Source: BOG-908 sp965199235 (GTDB lineage: Bacteria; Pseudomonadota; Alphaproteobacteria; Acetobacterales; Acetobacteraceae). Taken from it: a stretch of 64,000 bases of DNA. The notes under the pieces are model-generated. The model was not told the DNA's origin. It did no database searches and saw nothing but the letters and a program-made list of their open reading frames with translations. The position numbers and the translations under genes are program-made. The stretch is taken from NCBI GenBank assembly GCA_965199235.1, contig CBDAQU010000002.1, positions 868,001 to 932,000 on the forward strand, given 5' to 3'. Below are positions 1 to 8,247 of the stretch, piece after piece (within the stretch, counting starts at the first letter, position 1; every line of letters starts with the position of its first letter).

Positions 1-857
1 ACATGGACGGCGCCAACCTCAACGCGCAGCTCGGCCTGACCAGTCCGGGGGCGATCGGCGCGGACGTCTGCCACCTGAACCTGCACAAGACGTTCTGCAT
101 CCCGCATGGCGGCGGCGGACCAGGCGTCGGCCCTATCGGGGTGGCCGCACACCTCGTTGCCTACCTGCCGAACCATCCGTTCCGCGACGATGCGGGTCCG
201 CTCTCCGGCGTCGGCCCGGTCAGCGCCGCGCCCTTCGGCAGCGCCGGCATCCTGCCGATCAGCTACGCCTACATCCGCCTGATGGGCGCCCCCGGCCTGA
301 AACGCGCGACCGAGGCGGCAATCCTGTCGGCCAACTACGTCGCCGCCCGGCTCGGCGCGCACTACCCGGTTCTCTACACCGGCGCCGAGGGCACTGTGGC
401 GCATGAGTGCATCCTGGACTGCCGCGGCTTCGTGCAGAGCGCCGGCATCCAGGTGGAGGACATCGCCAAGCGGCTGCAGGATTACGGTTTTCACGCGCCG
501 ACCATGTCCTGGCCGGTGCCAGGCACGCTGATGGTGGAGCCCACCGAGAGCGAGCCCCGCGCAGAGCTGGACCGGTTCTGCGACGCGATGATCGCGATCC
601 GCGCGGAAATCGCGACGGTTGCCGAGGGCCGGGCGGACAGGACCGATAATGTGCTGCGCAACGCACCGCATACGGCGGCCGAAATCGGGTCGTCCGCATG
701 GAAACATCCCTATGCCCGCGAACAGGCTGCCTACCCTGGCGGAGTGTCGGCCGCAAAATACTGGCCGCCGGTCAAACGCGTGGACAACGCCTATGGCGAC
801 CGCAACCTGGCCTGCACGTGTGCGCCGATGGCGAGCTATGCGGAGGCGGCGGACTGA
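1..857 (+). CDS. gcvP: Glycine dehydrogenase (decarboxylating) P protein, C-terminal part
   Basis: PLP enzyme of the glycine cleavage system; it decarboxylates glycine and hands the aminomethyl group to the lipoyl H protein. The visible 284 residues hold the PLP-lysine motif HLNLHKTF (residues 24-31, Lys codon 87-89), the following glycine-rich loop PHGGGGPGVGPIGV, and the family-typical tail RVDNAYGDRNLACTC. The N-terminus lies before the window, so it cannot be told whether this is a full-length GcvP or the separate C-terminal subunit GcvPB. No other gcv gene is seen downstream. Confidence 0.95.
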   Translation, partial: MDGANLNAQLGLTSPGAIGADVCHLNLHKTFCIPHGGGGPGVGPIGVAAHLVAYLPNHPFRDDAGPLSGVGPVSAAPFGSAGILPISYAYIRLMGAPGLKRATEAAILSANYVAARLGAHYPVLYTGAEGTVAHECILDCRGFVQSAGIQVEDIAKRLQDYGFHAPTMSWPVPGTLMVEPTESEPRAELDRFCDAMIAIRAEIATVAEGRADRTDNVLRNAPHTAAEIGSSAWKHPYAREQAAYPGGVSAAKYWPPVKRVDNAYGDRNLACTCAPMASYAEAAD

Positions 858-1040
858 ACGATGTCCGCCGAGCGTCATTGGGCGATCAGATTGATGCCGT
901 CCAGACCACAGTCGCTATCGGTGTCCGGGTCGCCGTTGACGAAGTTCAAAGTTGTCGTGGTTGAGCTTGCCGTGAATCTCACCTCGAATTTCTTCCAAAC
1001 CTGCTCTGCGGTACCTTCTCCGGCCTTGTTCTAGCCTTTA

Positions 1041-1308
1041 TCAGCAGATTGAACCGGAATACACGTTGACGGTGCTGACTATTCCGTAGATCCGGGAGGT
1101 GTCATAGACATTGCCGACCCAGAACGTCAGAGCGTTCCGATGACGGTCCAGCGCCCAAAACTCTGGCCCACATCGTAGAGAGTGTAGCCGCCATTCGGCG
1201 TGGCCGGATTTCAAAACTGCCATTCAGGACTAAGTTGGCCGCGCGGCACGTCAACGGCGCAAACGCGATTGCAACAGTCAGGAATAGGGTTCTGAACAAG
1301 AAAGGCAT
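1041..1308 (-). pseudogene. Frameshifted remnant of a small secreted protein (PEP-CTERM/DUF642-like start)
   Basis: Reading from the ATG at 1308, the sequence gives a signal peptide (MPFLFRTLFLTVAIAFAPL) and then AANLVLNGSFE, the opening of many exported DUF642-type or PEP-CTERM proteins. Shortly after, the reading frame changes. A shifted frame continues sensibly as TPNGGYTLYDVGQSFGRWTVIGTL before a stop, and a third frame continues as LTFWVGNVYDTSRIYG. At least two frame changes are therefore needed, and the total length is far shorter than an intact family member. It is most likely a dead gene; no sorting signal can be seen. Confidence 0.55.
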
Positions 1309-1341
1309 CCAGTAGCGCACAACTTGCACGTGCAGCAAAAC

Positions 1342-2103
1342 TTACCTGTTAAAGAAGCTTTTCAGTACAGCTCCGGCGACGCCCAGTTCGGTCGCCTGCT
1401 CCACTGGCCCGCTACTCTCGCGCGACAAATAGGGCGCCAGAGCGTGCGCGAGATTGGGCAGGGTGAGGGTTTGCAGCCAGACCCGTCCCGGCCCTGTCAG
1501 CTCGGCGAGAAACAGGCCGTCGCCGCCGAAGAAGATGTTGCGCACGCCGCGCATGGTGGTGATACCGAACTGCACGCGCTCCTCGAACATGCCGACATGG
1601 CCTGGGTGTACGCGCAGCGCTTCGCCCGGCGCCAGCATGCGCTCGATCACCTCGCCGCCGAGTTCGACCCACGCCGTGCAGGCGCCGGAGACGCGCTGAA
1701 GCAAAAAGCCGTTGCCGCCGAACAGGCCCGAACCGAGCGATTGCTGGAACCCGGTGCCGAGCTGAACGCCCAGCGTGCCGCACACGAACCCATGCTTGTG
1801 GATCATGTAGGACTGGCCGGGATGCACAGTGATTTCCACCATGTGGCCAGGGATCTTGGCGGCGAAGGCGACGGTGCCGGCGCTGTAGGGTGCGGTGTAC
1901 TCCGTCATGAACAGGCCACCGCCCGACATCGCGCGGCCGATGGCGCCCAGGAAGCCTGTGCTGCCGGCGGCGTTTGCGGTGGTGCGCAGTTCGATGCCGC
2001 CGCTCATCCAACTGAGCTGTCCAGTCTCAGCGACCAGCGCCTCGCCTTGCGAGAGCGCCAGTTCCAGGACGGGCAGGGTGTTGCCGATGATGGTCGATCG
2101 CAT
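1342..2103 (-). CDS. AIM24 / TIGR00266 family protein
   Basis: A 253-residue protein of the AIM24-like family (TIGR00266), a beta-rich fold of unknown biochemical role related to a yeast mitochondrial biogenesis factor. Family features are the opening segment with GEALVAETGQLSWMSGGIEL, the glycine-rich GRAMSGGGLFMTEYTA and the late segment NIFFGGDGLFLAELTGPG. There is no signal peptide or membrane segment, so it is probably cytoplasmic. It ends at the edge of the decayed gene at 1041-1308 and has no obvious operon partner. Confidence 0.85.
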   Translation of the reverse strand: MRSTIIGNTLPVLELALSQGEALVAETGQLSWMSGGIELRTTANAAGSTGFLGAIGRAMSGGGLFMTEYTAPYSAGTVAFAAKIPGHMVEITVHPGQSYMIHKHGFVCGTLGVQLGTGFQQSLGSGLFGGNGFLLQRVSGACTAWVELGGEVIERMLAPGEALRVHPGHVGMFEERVQFGITTMRGVRNIFFGGDGLFLAELTGPGRVWLQTLTLPNLAHALAPYLSRESSGPVEQATELGVAGAVLKSFFNR

Positions 2104-2181
2104 GGAGGCCCCGATCCAGCTCGGGAAACCCTAAGCCGGCCGCACCGATCGTAGCAAGGCCGCTTCGCTCTCGCCGATAGA

Positions 2182-2568
2182 TTACGTCAGAGCAACCAGG
2201 ATCATGACGATGCCTGCCACCGCCACGAGGAACGCCACGGTGCGCACCGCCGGCACGCCTGCTGCGTAGAGCGGCACGTAGACGAGCCGCGCCCAGAAAT
2301 ACAGTTGCACGCCCCACACCGTCAGCCAGCTATGCCGCCCGGCCGCGTGCGCCACCAAAACGGCCGCTGCGAAGAACGGAAAACTCTGCATGTAGTTGGC
2401 GAATGCGCGCTGCACACGTGCGCCCACACCGGTCAGCTTCCTCTCCTCGTCGCGCGGGCTCATGCCATAGGCCAAGCCGTGCTGCATCGTGGTGAACTGC
2501 CCGGTCGCGACGGCATGCACCAGGCCGAGAACGACGGCCCAGGCCAGCATGGTGAGTTCGATCGTCAC
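2182..2568 (-). CDS. MAPEG family membrane protein
   Basis: A 128-residue protein with four hydrophobic segments (about residues 1-24, 55-75, 80-100 and 105-127), matching the size and layout of the MAPEG superfamily (membrane-associated eicosanoid/glutathione metabolism proteins). The hydrophilic loop after the first segment, RDEERKLTGVGARVQRAFANY, holds the basic and aromatic residues usual at this place. Bacterial members are inner-membrane proteins, mostly of unknown substrate; glutathione use is plausible but not shown here. Confidence 0.8.
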   Translation of the reverse strand: MTIELTMLAWAVVLGLVHAVATGQFTTMQHGLAYGMSPRDEERKLTGVGARVQRAFANYMQSFPFFAAAVLVAHAAGRHSWLTVWGVQLYFWARLVYVPLYAAGVPAVRTVAFLVAVAGIVMILVALT

Positions 2569-2657
2569 GTCGCGTGCCCCGTCATGTGAGCCGCACCAAC
2601 GCGATCCCGCGCGAAAAGTTCGAAGTCGCCGCCCGCGGTCTGCTGACGCGGCAGGAA

Positions 2658-3155
2658 CTACCCGGCGTGCTTATGGCCGATCGGGTTTTTGGCGGCCAGC
2701 TTGTCGCGGAACACGGCGTCGGCCAGCTGCTTCTGTTCGGTGGAGAAGGTCGCGTACAGCGCCTGGAACGCGTCGGCCGCCTTTTGCATGTTGGCCGCGT
2801 GCACCTGCGCCACGTGGGCGAAGGACTGCATGTTTTCCGACGCGTCCATCGTGTCGAGCTTGGCGCCACGCTCGTTGAACGCCTGGCCGATATCGGCGGC
2901 GTTGCTGTTGGTGACAGCGGTGAAGCGGTCCCATTGCGGCTGCTGCTGCGGCGTGATCTGCAGCTGGTCGTGAAGCTGCCTGTCGTGCTGTTCGACCTTC
3001 GCCGCGATGTCGGGCGGCAAGGCGGACGAGGCAGAAGGTGCCGCAGTGGCCGGAACGCTCGCCGGTGCGGCTTCGGCGGCGAGCCCGCAAGACAGGCTGC
3101 CCGCTACAAGAAGGATCGCGAGGGTGGAAAGCCCTGGTGTCGTGTTCCGGCGCAT
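2658..3155 (-). CDS. Periplasmic Spy/CpxP-like LTXXQ-motif protein
   Basis: The start at 3155 is set by AAGGAGCACCAAG just before the ATG. The 165-residue product begins with a signal peptide (LSTLAILLVAGSLSCGLAAEA), then an Ala/Pro linker, then a helical domain with LQITPQQQPQWDRF and, near the end, FSTEQKQLADAVF. These are the two LTxxQ-like motifs of the Spy/CpxP family, whose members act as periplasmic chaperones or envelope-stress proteins. His and Lys residues at the C-terminus (IGHKHAG) could bind metal; that is a guess. Confidence 0.75.
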   Translation of the reverse strand: MRRNTTPGLSTLAILLVAGSLSCGLAAEAAPASVPATAAPSASSALPPDIAAKVEQHDRQLHDQLQITPQQQPQWDRFTAVTNSNAADIGQAFNERGAKLDTMDASENMQSFAHVAQVHAANMQKAADAFQALYATFSTEQKQLADAVFRDKLAAKNPIGHKHAG

Positions 3156-3192
3156 CTTGGTGCTCCTTGCGATTGCGGGCAGAAACGGCGTG

Positions 3193-3510
3193 TCAGTACG
3201 GGTAGTAGGCGCCAGGCGGCGGTGCGTACACGGCGGGCGGGGGCGGCGGGTAGTAGACCGGCGGCGGCGGGTAGTACGGCCGGGCCACGGCACCGCCCAC
3301 CACGGCGCCAACGCCCAGCCCCAGCAGCGCGCCGCCGATAAACGCGCCGCCGCGCCCGCCACGATGTCCGTAATCCCGGTAGCCGCCTCGGTAACCGTAA
3401 TCGCCGTGATGGTAGCCGTGGTGATAGGCGGCCGCCTCGACGAGGGGCGTCAGGGTCAGGACGGACGCGATCAGCAGGCAAGCGGCTCTCGACGACCTTG
3501 TCATTGCCAT
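3193..3510 (-). CDS. Small exported Gly/Tyr/Pro-rich protein
   Basis: A 105-residue protein with a signal peptide (SSRAACLLIASVLTLTPLVEA), a His/Tyr/Gly-rich stretch (YHHGYHHGDYGYRGGYRDYG), a glycine-zipper-like hydrophobic segment (AFIGGALLGLGVGAVVGGAV) and a Pro/Tyr tail (PPPPVYYPPPPPAVYAPP). Low-complexity exported proteins like this are common in Acetobacteraceae and Rhizobiales, usually with unknown function. Two ATGs lie six bases apart (3510 and 3504); AGGGATG upstream fits the first. No partner gene is evident, but the Spy-like gene lies just downstream on the same strand. Confidence 0.7.
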   Translation of the reverse strand: MAMTRSSRAACLLIASVLTLTPLVEAAAYHHGYHHGDYGYRGGYRDYGHRGGRGGAFIGGALLGLGVGAVVGGAVARPYYPPPPVYYPPPPPAVYAPPPGAYYPY

Positions 3511-3625
3511 GGAGGCATCCCTTTGATTGACGCGCTCACCTAAATTGACGCGCTGAGCGCGCCGGGCAAACCCAAACGCTGTCGTAACATGACGACGTTT
3601 CGTCAGCCAGTCGGTTCCATGGGAG

Positions 3626-4276
3626 TCATCCACCCAGCGTGCGGTCCTGCTGCCTGAACCAGTCCAACGCACGGTCGAGATGCGCGGGCTCGAAATCCGG
3701 CCAATATTCGTCCAGCACGAAAAAATCGGCGTAGACCGATTGAGCAGGCAGAAAACCGCTGAGACGCCGACCGCCGCCCCAGCGCACGATCAGGTCCAGC
3801 CGAGACACCTCGTGCGACTGCAGGCAGCCCTGGCGCAGCCCGTTCAGGTCCCACTCCCAGCCGTAATTGATCAGGAAGTTGACTTTTATGCCCTCGCCCT
3901 GCCGGGTCCTGAACGGCTTCAGCGCGGCGGGGAATTGTGGCGAGGTCTCATCGCCCAGCACCAGCAGGGAGGAGCCGCGTCGGGCGATTTCCTCGGCCAT
4001 CATCACGCACGCCTGCCGGAACTGCTCGGTCTGCACGCTTGGGCGGCGCGTGTTGTCCTGGGTGAAGCCGTAGACCGAGACTTCCTCGATCCCCAGGCCG
4101 CGGCAGATCTCGTAGAGTTTGAGGCCGGGCTCGACGCCATGTGCGTAGCCGGCCTCGCGGCCCAGGCCACGGTTGCTGGCCCAGCGGCGGTTACCGTCGG
4201 GGATGAAGCCGATATGGCGGGGAAGGCGTTTCTTGGCGGACCGCTTGGCGTCTTTTTCCCCTGAGGCTGGCTGCAC
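3626..4276 (-). CDS. cis-prenyltransferase (undecaprenyl diphosphate synthase family)
   Basis: A 216-residue member of the UppS family, which condenses isopentenyl diphosphate units into cis-polyprenyl diphosphates. It has the substrate-binding motif HIGFIPDGNRRWA (residues 21-33, with the catalytic Asp), GFTQDNTRRP, and the C-terminal RWGGGRRLSGFLPAQSVYAD followed by FFVLDEYWPDF. The motifs differ from the usual MDGNGRWA and RTSGEQRLSNF, and there is no cdsA, dxr or frr neighbour. It may therefore be a paralogue making a different chain length rather than the essential housekeeping enzyme. Confidence 0.85.
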   Translation of the reverse strand: MQPASGEKDAKRSAKKRLPRHIGFIPDGNRRWASNRGLGREAGYAHGVEPGLKLYEICRGLGIEEVSVYGFTQDNTRRPSVQTEQFRQACVMMAEEIARRGSSLLVLGDETSPQFPAALKPFRTRQGEGIKVNFLINYGWEWDLNGLRQGCLQSHEVSRLDLIVRWGGGRRLSGFLPAQSVYADFFVLDEYWPDFEPAHLDRALDWFRQQDRTLGG

Positions 4277-4387
4277 GGGTTAACGCTTGCACAGGCGGTG
4301 CTGCGCCCGCAAGTCCGCCACGTCCGGCATTTGGTCAATGCGCGGAGCTACGTTACGATACGATTCAGCCGTTCCGGAGCGATCGCC

Positions 4388-4714
4388 ATGCGGACCAAAC
4401 TGCCTTGCTGGGCCGCGCTGGCCGCGTTTGCCGCGTCAGGGGCGAGTGCCGCGCCCGCCGTCGCGCCAGTGCCCCCCGCGACCCACCCGGCACCGGCCAC
4501 GGCCGCCACATCAGCGAAAGCCGCATCGTCGCCGGCGGTGTTTCCCGCGAAAGTGAACGCGAAATACGCCAGCCAATCGGCTGGCCAAGCACGCATGCAC
4601 ACCTGCCTGGACCAGTACAACGCCAACAAGACGGCCCACGCCAATGGCGGCCTGGGGTGGATCCAGAAGGGTGGCGGCTACTACAGTCTATGCACCAAGA
4701 AGCTGAAAGGCTGA
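4388..4714 (+). CDS. Small exported protein with two cysteines, function unknown
   Basis: A 108-residue protein starting at ATG 4388. A signal peptide (AALAAFAASGASA) is followed by a Pro/Ala linker and a compact C-terminal domain (ARMHTCLDQYNANK ... GLGWIQKGGGYYSLCTKKLKG). The two cysteines in HTCLD and SLCTKK could form a disulfide in the periplasm. I do not recognise a named family; it loosely resembles PsiF-type Cys-containing domains. The gene stands alone between a minus-strand prenyltransferase and the selenocysteine tRNA. Confidence 0.65.
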   Translation: MRTKLPCWAALAAFAASGASAAPAVAPVPPATHPAPATAATSAKAASSPAVFPAKVNAKYASQSAGQARMHTCLDQYNANKTAHANGGLGWIQKGGGYYSLCTKKLKG

Positions 4715-4954
4715 CCGCGACCCGACAAGCGCGTATCTCGAGCGCAGAACCCGGATATCGGGGCTGTATGATACTCGCGAGCACGTCGAGTGCCTTTCAA
4801 ACTCGCCAGCCCGAGTCGGCTGGCGTTCGTATACGAGCACCCCAAGCCAAGCGCGCTGTTTCGCGCGATAGCGGGGCGGCCTTTTGGGCCGTGAGCACCG
4901 GGGCGCAAAAAACGGCCGCCAGACGGCCGGGATAGCGGGTTTTCAAAGGCACGT

Positions 4955-5047
4955 GGAGGCGATTGGGGTCTGGTGGCCCCCCTGGTCTTCAAAACCAGTG
5001 GCCCGCCAAAAGCGGGCGGTGGGTTCGATTCCCATCCGCCTCCGCCA
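4955..5047 (+). tRNA. selC: tRNA-Sec (anticodon UCA)
   Basis: A 93-nt tRNA including an encoded CCA end. The anticodon stem-loop CUGGU-CUUCAAA-ACCAG has anticodon UCA, which reads UGA. A long variable arm (GCCCGC-CAAAA-GCGGGC), a D arm with GGGG/CCCC and a T arm with UUCGAUU are visible. The acceptor pairs GGAGGCG with CGCCUCC; an eighth pair, expected in bacterial tRNA-Sec, would be A with C. Its presence implies selA, selB, selD and at least one selenoprotein elsewhere; none is seen here. The 3' end lies one base from the stop of truA on the other strand. Confidence 0.93.
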
Positions 5048-5048
5048 A

Positions 5049-5810
5049 TCAGGCAGCGCCGAACGGGTCGATCCCGTAGCGCACCCCGGTCAGGAAAAGC
5101 CCGTCTGGCGGCGCGGTCGGCCCCGCCTTGGACCGGTCGCAGGCGGCAAGCACGCGGGCCACCTCCGAGGAACGCCATCTGCCTTCGCCCACCAGTTTCA
5201 GCGTGCCGACCATGTTGCGCACCTGGTGGTGCAGGAAACTGCGCGCCTCCGCCACCACCTGGACGACCTCGCCGTCGCGTGTCACGTCCAGCCGGTCCAG
5301 CGTGCGCAGCGGCGAGCTGGCCTGACAGCCGGCGGCCCTGAACGACGTGAAATCGTGGCGGCCGACCAGCAGCTGCGCGCCGTCCTGCATGGCGGCCACG
5401 TCCAGCGCCGAGGGCACATGCCAGGCGCGGTGCCGGTCCAGCGCGGCCCGTGCCGGCCGGTTGAGGATGACGTAGCGATAGGCGCGGCCCACCGCGGAGA
5501 AGCGCGCGTTGAACGCGTCGGTCACGATGGCGGCCCGCAGAACCGCCACCGGATGCGGCTTGAGGTGGTAGTTCAGCGCCGCGACCAGCCGCGCCGGCGG
5601 CATCTCGCGCGCCATCTCGACATGCGCCACCTGGGCCAGCGCGTGCACCCCTGCATCGGTGCGCCCTGCCGCCGTTGTGCAGACCGGCCGCCCCTCCAGC
5701 TGTGCGGCCGCATGCTCCAGCACGGATTGCACGGAAGGCCCGGTCGCCTGGCGCTGCCAGCCGACGAAGGGCGTGCCGTCGTATTCCAGCAGCAGCGCCC
5801 AGCGCGTCAC
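5049..5810 (-). CDS. truA: tRNA pseudouridine(38-40) synthase TruA
   Basis: A 253-residue enzyme that isomerises uridines 38-40 in the anticodon arm of tRNAs. The catalytic motif AAGRTDAGVHA (with the active-site Asp) follows the N-terminal ALLLEYDGTPFVGWQRQ. Further family motifs are DFTSFRAAGCQA and FLHHQVRNMVGTL. The GTG start at 5810 overlaps the fmt stop in the arrangement GTGA, so the two are translationally coupled; truA is the last gene of def-fmt-truA. Confidence 0.95.
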   Translation of the reverse strand: MTRWALLLEYDGTPFVGWQRQATGPSVQSVLEHAAAQLEGRPVCTTAAGRTDAGVHALAQVAHVEMAREMPPARLVAALNYHLKPHPVAVLRAAIVTDAFNARFSAVGRAYRYVILNRPARAALDRHRAWHVPSALDVAAMQDGAQLLVGRHDFTSFRAAGCQASSPLRTLDRLDVTRDGEVVQVVAEARSFLHHQVRNMVGTLKLVGEGRWRSSEVARVLAACDRSKAGPTAPPDGLFLTGVRYGIDPFGAA

Positions 5811-6730
5811 GCCGGCGCAAGATCCTGCCAGCCGGGCACGCCGCGCAGGAACGCGTCGCCCGCCACCGCCGGCCGGCCGGGCCGTTGCACGCGCAGCAGC
5901 CGCAACGCGCCGCCGGCGCAGGCGACGGTGAACGCGGCATCGAGCACTCGCCCAGGCGGCCCGGACGCTGCCACCGGCTCGGCCGCCAGAACCTTCAGCA
6001 CCTCGCCTGCGAGGCCGGCGCCCGCGAAAGCCGCAAAGGTGCCCGGCCACGGCGTCAGGGCGCGCACCTGGCGGTCCAGCGCCGCCGCGTCGCGGGCGCA
6101 AAAATCCAGCCGGCCGTCCTCCCGGCTCAGCTTGGCCGCATAGGTCGCGCCGTCTTCGGGCTGCGGCACCGGGGCGGGCCGCTCCTCCAGCGCGCGCAGC
6201 ACCAGCCGGGCGCCGAGTTCCGCCAGCGCGTCGGTGAGCGCCGGCGTGGTGCTGCGCGGCCCGACCGGCACGGCCTGCCTCAGCAGCATCGCGCCGGTGT
6301 CCAAGCCTTCGTCCATCTGCATGATGGTCACGCCCGTCTCGGCGTCGCCGGCCAGGACCGCGGCGTGGACCGGCGCGGCGCCCCGCCAGCGCGGCAGCAG
6401 GCTGGCGTGGACGTTGAGGCAGCCCAGGCGAGGCGCGCCCAGCATGGCGGCCGGCAGGATCAGTCCGTAGGCGGCGACCACGCAAGCGTCGAGGTCCAGC
6501 GCCGCGAAGGCTGCGTGCTCGCCGGCGTCGCGTCGCAGCCGCGAGGGCGTGCGAACGGGCAGTCCCAGCGTGTCGGCCGCCACGTGCACCGGGCAGCGTG
6601 TGAGCGCGTGGCCGCGATTGGCCGGCCGCGGCGGCTGGCAGTAGACGGCGGCGACCTGGTGCCCGGCGCCGGCCAGCGCGTGCAGGGTCGGCACAGCGAA
6701 GGCGGGGCTGCCCATGAAAGCGAGCCTCAT
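5807..6730 (-). CDS. fmt: Methionyl-tRNA formyltransferase
   Basis: A 307-residue enzyme that formylates initiator Met-tRNA using 10-formyl-tetrahydrofolate. The N-terminal domain starts MRLAFMGSPAFAVPTLHAL, and the folate-binding/catalytic segment includes LNVHASLLPRWRGAAPVHAA and the Asp of MQMDEGLDTGAML. The C-terminal domain is the usual tRNA-binding barrel. Its start overlaps the def stop (ATGA) and its stop overlaps the truA start, giving a tight three-gene operon for formylation, deformylation and tRNA modification. Confidence 0.96.
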   Translation of the reverse strand: MRLAFMGSPAFAVPTLHALAGAGHQVAAVYCQPPRPANRGHALTRCPVHVAADTLGLPVRTPSRLRRDAGEHAAFAALDLDACVVAAYGLILPAAMLGAPRLGCLNVHASLLPRWRGAAPVHAAVLAGDAETGVTIMQMDEGLDTGAMLLRQAVPVGPRSTTPALTDALAELGARLVLRALEERPAPVPQPEDGATYAAKLSREDGRLDFCARDAAALDRQVRALTPWPGTFAAFAGAGLAGEVLKVLAAEPVAASGPPGRVLDAAFTVACAGGALRLLRVQRPGRPAVAGDAFLRGVPGWQDLAPA

Positions 6731-7260
6731 TTCTCGGTCTTCGCCAGCTTCTGCTCCTTGGCCAGCTTGCGCATGAGCATGTTGCGCTTCAGCGCGGACA
6801 GGTGATCGACGAACAGCACCCCGTCGAGGTGGTCGATCTCGTGCTGCAGGCAGGCCGACATCAGCCCCTCGGCGTCGATCTCGTGCCGGCGTCCGTCAAG
6901 GTCGGCATAGGACACGCGCACCGAAGCCGGCCGCGACACGTCGGCATACTGGCCGGGCAGAGACAGGCAGCCTTCCTCGCGCGTTGCCCATTCGGTGCTC
7001 ACCCTGGTGATCTCCGGGTTCACCAGCACGATCGGCTGGCGCGTGTCGCCCGGCATCAGATCCACCACCGCCAGGCGCAGCCCCACATCGACCTGCGGCG
7101 CGGCCAGGCCGATGCCTGGCGCCTTGTACATGGCGGCCAGCATGCGCGGCGCCAGCAGGCGCACGGCGTCCATGTCGGCGGGCTGTACGGCGCGGGCACG
7201 CGTCTTGAGCGATCTATGCGGCGCCACCAGGATCGGCGGCAGGTTCTCTGGTTCGTCCAT
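6727..7260 (-). CDS. def: Peptide deformylase
   Basis: A 177-residue metalloenzyme that removes the formyl group from new protein N-termini. All three motifs are present in order: GIGLAAPQ, EEGCLSLPG (metal-binding Cys) and QHEIDHLDG (two metal-binding His and the catalytic Glu). The ATG at 7260 gives an N-terminus of family-typical length; a longer frame upstream lacks similarity. It is the first gene of def-fmt-truA. Confidence 0.96.
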   Translation of the reverse strand: MDEPENLPPILVAPHRSLKTRARAVQPADMDAVRLLAPRMLAAMYKAPGIGLAAPQVDVGLRLAVVDLMPGDTRQPIVLVNPEITRVSTEWATREEGCLSLPGQYADVSRPASVRVSYADLDGRRHEIDAEGLMSACLQHEIDHLDGVLFVDHLSALKRNMLMRKLAKEQKLAKTEK

Positions 7261-7327
7261 CGCCGGGGTGTAGGGCCGTCCAGTCCCGGCAGGCAACCAA
7301 CCCGCCCTGAGTCGGCCGGGACTGCCG

Positions 7328-8194
7328 CTACCGTAGAGGGCCCGCCTGCAGCAGCGCCAGGTTCTGCTGCGCCAGGTCGCCGGTCGACGTGTCGGCGCCG
7401 AGTTCGGCCGCCCTTTCCCAGTCGGCGCGCGCGCCGTCCAGGTCGCCCTGGCGCTGGCGCACGATGCCGCGTTCCAGCAGCGTGTCGGGGTTGTCAGGGT
7501 CCAGCGCGAACGCGGCATCGACGTCGGTGCGCGCCTGGTCCAGCCGGCCCAGGTTGCGCTCGGCGGTGGCGCGCAGGGTCAGCGCGTCCGCGCGCCTCGG
7601 GTCCTGCTCCAGCGCGCGGGTCAGGTCGTCCACGGCCAGGTCGAAGCGGCGCAGCGCCAGCGCCGCGATCGCATGGCCGATGCGCAGCTCCGGATCGTCG
7701 GGCGACAGCGCCAGGGCCTGACCCGCACTGGCAAACGCCTGGTCGGTGCGGCCTGACATGGTCCAGGCCTGGTCCGCCTGGCCGAACACCTCGGCGCGCG
7801 AGGCGGCGTTGGCGCGGCTGCCGGCCGCCAGCCTGTCCAGCAGGGCCGCACCGGCCTCGGTGTTGCCCAGCTCCACCTGGGCCAGCGCGTGGCAGTGCTG
7901 CGCCGCCTCGCCGGCGCCGGCCTCCGCCATGCTGGCCGACATCGCGTCGGCGCCGGACGGATCGGTCGCCAGCATGTCCAGGCACGCCTCGTAGTCGCGC
8001 CCCTCGGCGATGCGTGGCGGGGCCGGAGGAATCGGCAAGGCTTCGCCGGAGGCGGGCGCGTTCTCCGCGTTGGCATCCGGGGCGGCGGCTGGCTGTGTCT
8101 GGGAGGAAGGAGCCGACTGCGCCCAGAGTGGGTGTGCAGGGCAGGACGCTGCCGCCAAGGCCGCAACGCCGGCGAGGGCCGCGCGTAAGCTCAT
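7328..8194 (-). CDS. Exported tetratricopeptide-repeat protein
   Basis: A 288-residue protein beginning with a signal peptide (MSLRAALAGVAALAAASCPAHPLWA) and a Pro/Gln/Ala linker. The body is a run of TPR-like helical hairpins, such as AFASAGQALALSPDDPELRIGH, AVDDLTRALEQDPRRADAL and ARTDVDAAFALDPDNPDTL. TPR proteins are protein-binding scaffolds, and the partner is not evident. It is separated from def by 67 bases and is divergent from the dehydratase-like gene at 8248. Confidence 0.75.
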   Translation of the reverse strand: MSLRAALAGVAALAAASCPAHPLWAQSAPSSQTQPAAAPDANAENAPASGEALPIPPAPPRIAEGRDYEACLDMLATDPSGADAMSASMAEAGAGEAAQHCHALAQVELGNTEAGAALLDRLAAGSRANAASRAEVFGQADQAWTMSGRTDQAFASAGQALALSPDDPELRIGHAIAALALRRFDLAVDDLTRALEQDPRRADALTLRATAERNLGRLDQARTDVDAAFALDPDNPDTLLERGIVRQRQGDLDGARADWERAAELGADTSTGDLAQQNLALLQAGPLR

Positions 8195-8247
8195 GAACGT
8201 GTATGTAGGGTGCGGCCGGTGCGCCGGAAAGCATTCTGGGAGCGTGG

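Noticed and set aside
1041..1308. Selenoprotein using the in-frame UGA in the broken secreted protein
   Set aside because: Frame changes, not UGA readthrough, are needed to join the pieces; no SECIS-like hairpin was noticed.
4681..6143. Long open frames on both strands over 4681-6143
   Set aside because: They overlap tRNA-Sec, truA and fmt and read as Arg/Pro/Ala-rich shadow sequence.
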